A stretch of DNA of 64,000 nt. It comes from Streptomyces sp. PTY087I2 (GTDB lineage Bacteria; Actinomycetota; Actinomycetes; Streptomycetales; Streptomycetaceae). Each line of letters opens with the position of its first letter. Positions within the stretch are counted from its first letter, which is position 1. Below the pieces are notes generated by a model. It was not told the origin of the DNA. It saw only the letters and a program-made list of their open reading frames with translations, and did not search any database. Positions 63,377 to 64,000 of this stretch are shown here, one piece after another. The stretch covers positions 124,001 through 188,000 of the forward strand of contig NZ_LZRD01000015.1 in the NCBI RefSeq assembly GCF_001687325.1, written 5' to 3'. A program made the translations under genes and the position numbers.

Positions 63377-63944
63377 ACGTGCCCGGCAGCAGCCGCTGGA
63401 ACAGGCCCCAGGTGAACTCGGCGACCCGCTCCCGGCCGGACTCGGGGTCCGTGAGGGCCAGCGCCCACCGGGTCGGGGCGCTGCCCTCCATCGGCCGGGC
63501 CGGGGGAAAGGCGCGGGCGGCCTCGTCCACGGTGCACGACCAGGGGGCCAGATCCGTTACGGAGGTGAGCTCCGGGCCCGCCGCGCCCGGGGCCCGGACC
63601 AGCCACTCGTTCCAGACGGCGCCGCCGGGTCCGGCCATCACCTCGAACCGCAGATCGGGCCAGAGCGGCACCGGCCACAGCAGCGCCTCGCACTCCAGAT
63701 CGCCGACCCGGCGCGGCAGGACCACCTCCGGTTCGCCGAGGACCGAGCGGTAGCGCCGCAGCGAGCCCCGGCCCCGGGGCGCCCGCACCATGGCCTGCCA
63801 GCGGCGGTTGGCCTCCCGCATATCGGCGAGGGAGGCGCTCAGTTCGTGCCGGGCGTCCTCGACCAGGCCGGGCTGGAAGTCGGCCATCCGGCGCAGCAGG
63901 ACGAGCTGGAACTGGAGCGGTCCGAAGGGGGCGGGAGTGCTCAT
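63375..63944 (-). CDS. Unrecognised conserved-looking protein
   Basis: 189 residues, soluble, no signal peptide. N-terminal LQFQLVLLRRMADFQPGLVE and an amphipathic helix ARHELSASLADMREANRRWQ, then a beta-rich part with ECEALLWPVPLWPDLRFEV and the end EFTWGLFQRLLPG. No family or catalytic motif recognised. GGAGG lies nine bases before ATG 63944 and codon bias is normal, so it is a real gene. It precedes the mbl operon on the same strand, separated by a hairpin and 134 bases. Confidence 0.75.
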   Translation of the reverse strand: MSTPAPFGPLQFQLVLLRRMADFQPGLVEDARHELSASLADMREANRRWQAMVRAPRGRGSLRRYRSVLGEPEVVLPRRVGDLECEALLWPVPLWPDLRFEVMAGPGGAVWNEWLVRAPGAAGPELTSVTDLAPWSCTVDEAARAFPPARPMEGSAPTRWALALTDPESGRERVAEFTWGLFQRLLPGT

Positions 63945-63964
63945 GCCGCCCATCCTCCCGCGTG

Positions 63965-64000
63965 TCAGGCGTATCGGACCGGCTGTCCCCGGAATTCGAG
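63965..64000 (-). CDS. Possible C-terminal end of the next gene
   Basis: An open frame entering from the window edge on the minus strand codes LEFRGQPVRYA then TGA. Codon use is normal, but only 11 residues are visible, so this is a weak call. Confidence 0.3.
   Translation of the reverse strand, partial: LEFRGQPVRYA

Overview
The window is very GC-rich, with third-codon-position G/C bias, many GTG and a few TTG starts, and short ATGA/GTGA overlaps. It reads as a piece of a Streptomyces chromosome core. The set ppdK, nirBD, dgt, dnaG, an HrdA-type sigma factor, matB, narK and mbl is the sort of gene order I remember from the S. coelicolor core; that comparison is from memory and was not computed.

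Layout. 1-4118: end of an ABC ATPase, a HAD phosphatase, and pyruvate phosphate dikinase behind a palindrome-rich leader. 4119-4822: a gene-free region with tandem hairpins and three iteron-like repeats. 4823-16521: ArsR-type regulator, VOC protein, Tat-exported PhoX-like protein, nitrite reductase nirBD (with a well-formed GlnR-type box), TSUP permease, a class F sortase next to a cell-wall-type secreted protein, DUF5990 protein, class IV aminotransferase, an FMN reductase behind a SoxR-type box, CutA and a gamma-glutamylcyclotransferase-like protein. 16685-30708: SanA-like protein, CbiX-like chelatase, dgt, ferredoxin reductase, dnaG, hrdA, a heterodimeric ABC exporter, an FGGY kinase and a YtxH-type protein. 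30891-31350: two tRNA-Asn and one CAT-anticodon tRNA.

31497-48200 is the accessory island and the most interesting part. It starts just after the CAT tRNA and looks like an uncharacterised glycosylated natural product or glycoconjugate cluster. A nine-gene minus-strand operon (glycosyltransferase, SPASM radical SAM enzyme, DegT aminotransferase fused to a glycosyltransferase, a DesII/EryCV-type radical SAM deaminase, a PhyH-type dioxygenase, a methyltransferase, and a three-gene ABC-2 exporter) diverges from a UDP-glucuronate-decarboxylase-like gene. GT8, GT2-like, Gfo/Idh/MocA 3-ketoreductase-like, polysaccharide deacetylase and APH-type kinase genes follow. UXS-type 4-ketosugar formation, 4-amination, DesII-type deamination and 3-keto reduction together suggest a C4-deoxygenated pentose. 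No 6-deoxysugar dehydratase is present. This pathway is an inference.

48201-64000: a probable gene scrap at the island edge, an MFS transporter, a divergent SDR/TetR pair reduced to two fused relics by deletions, a carboxyltransferase plus matB, two large secreted carbohydrate-active proteins (sugar dehydrogenase-PKD-CBM6 and ThuA-CBM6-GH99), narK, an Lrp/AsnC regulator, a GAF sensor kinase with an incomplete ATPase domain, the MreB-like gene mbl, and an unrecognised gene. A recurring oddity is that in four places the last bases of a gene, at or around its stop codon, reappear as direct repeats immediately downstream.
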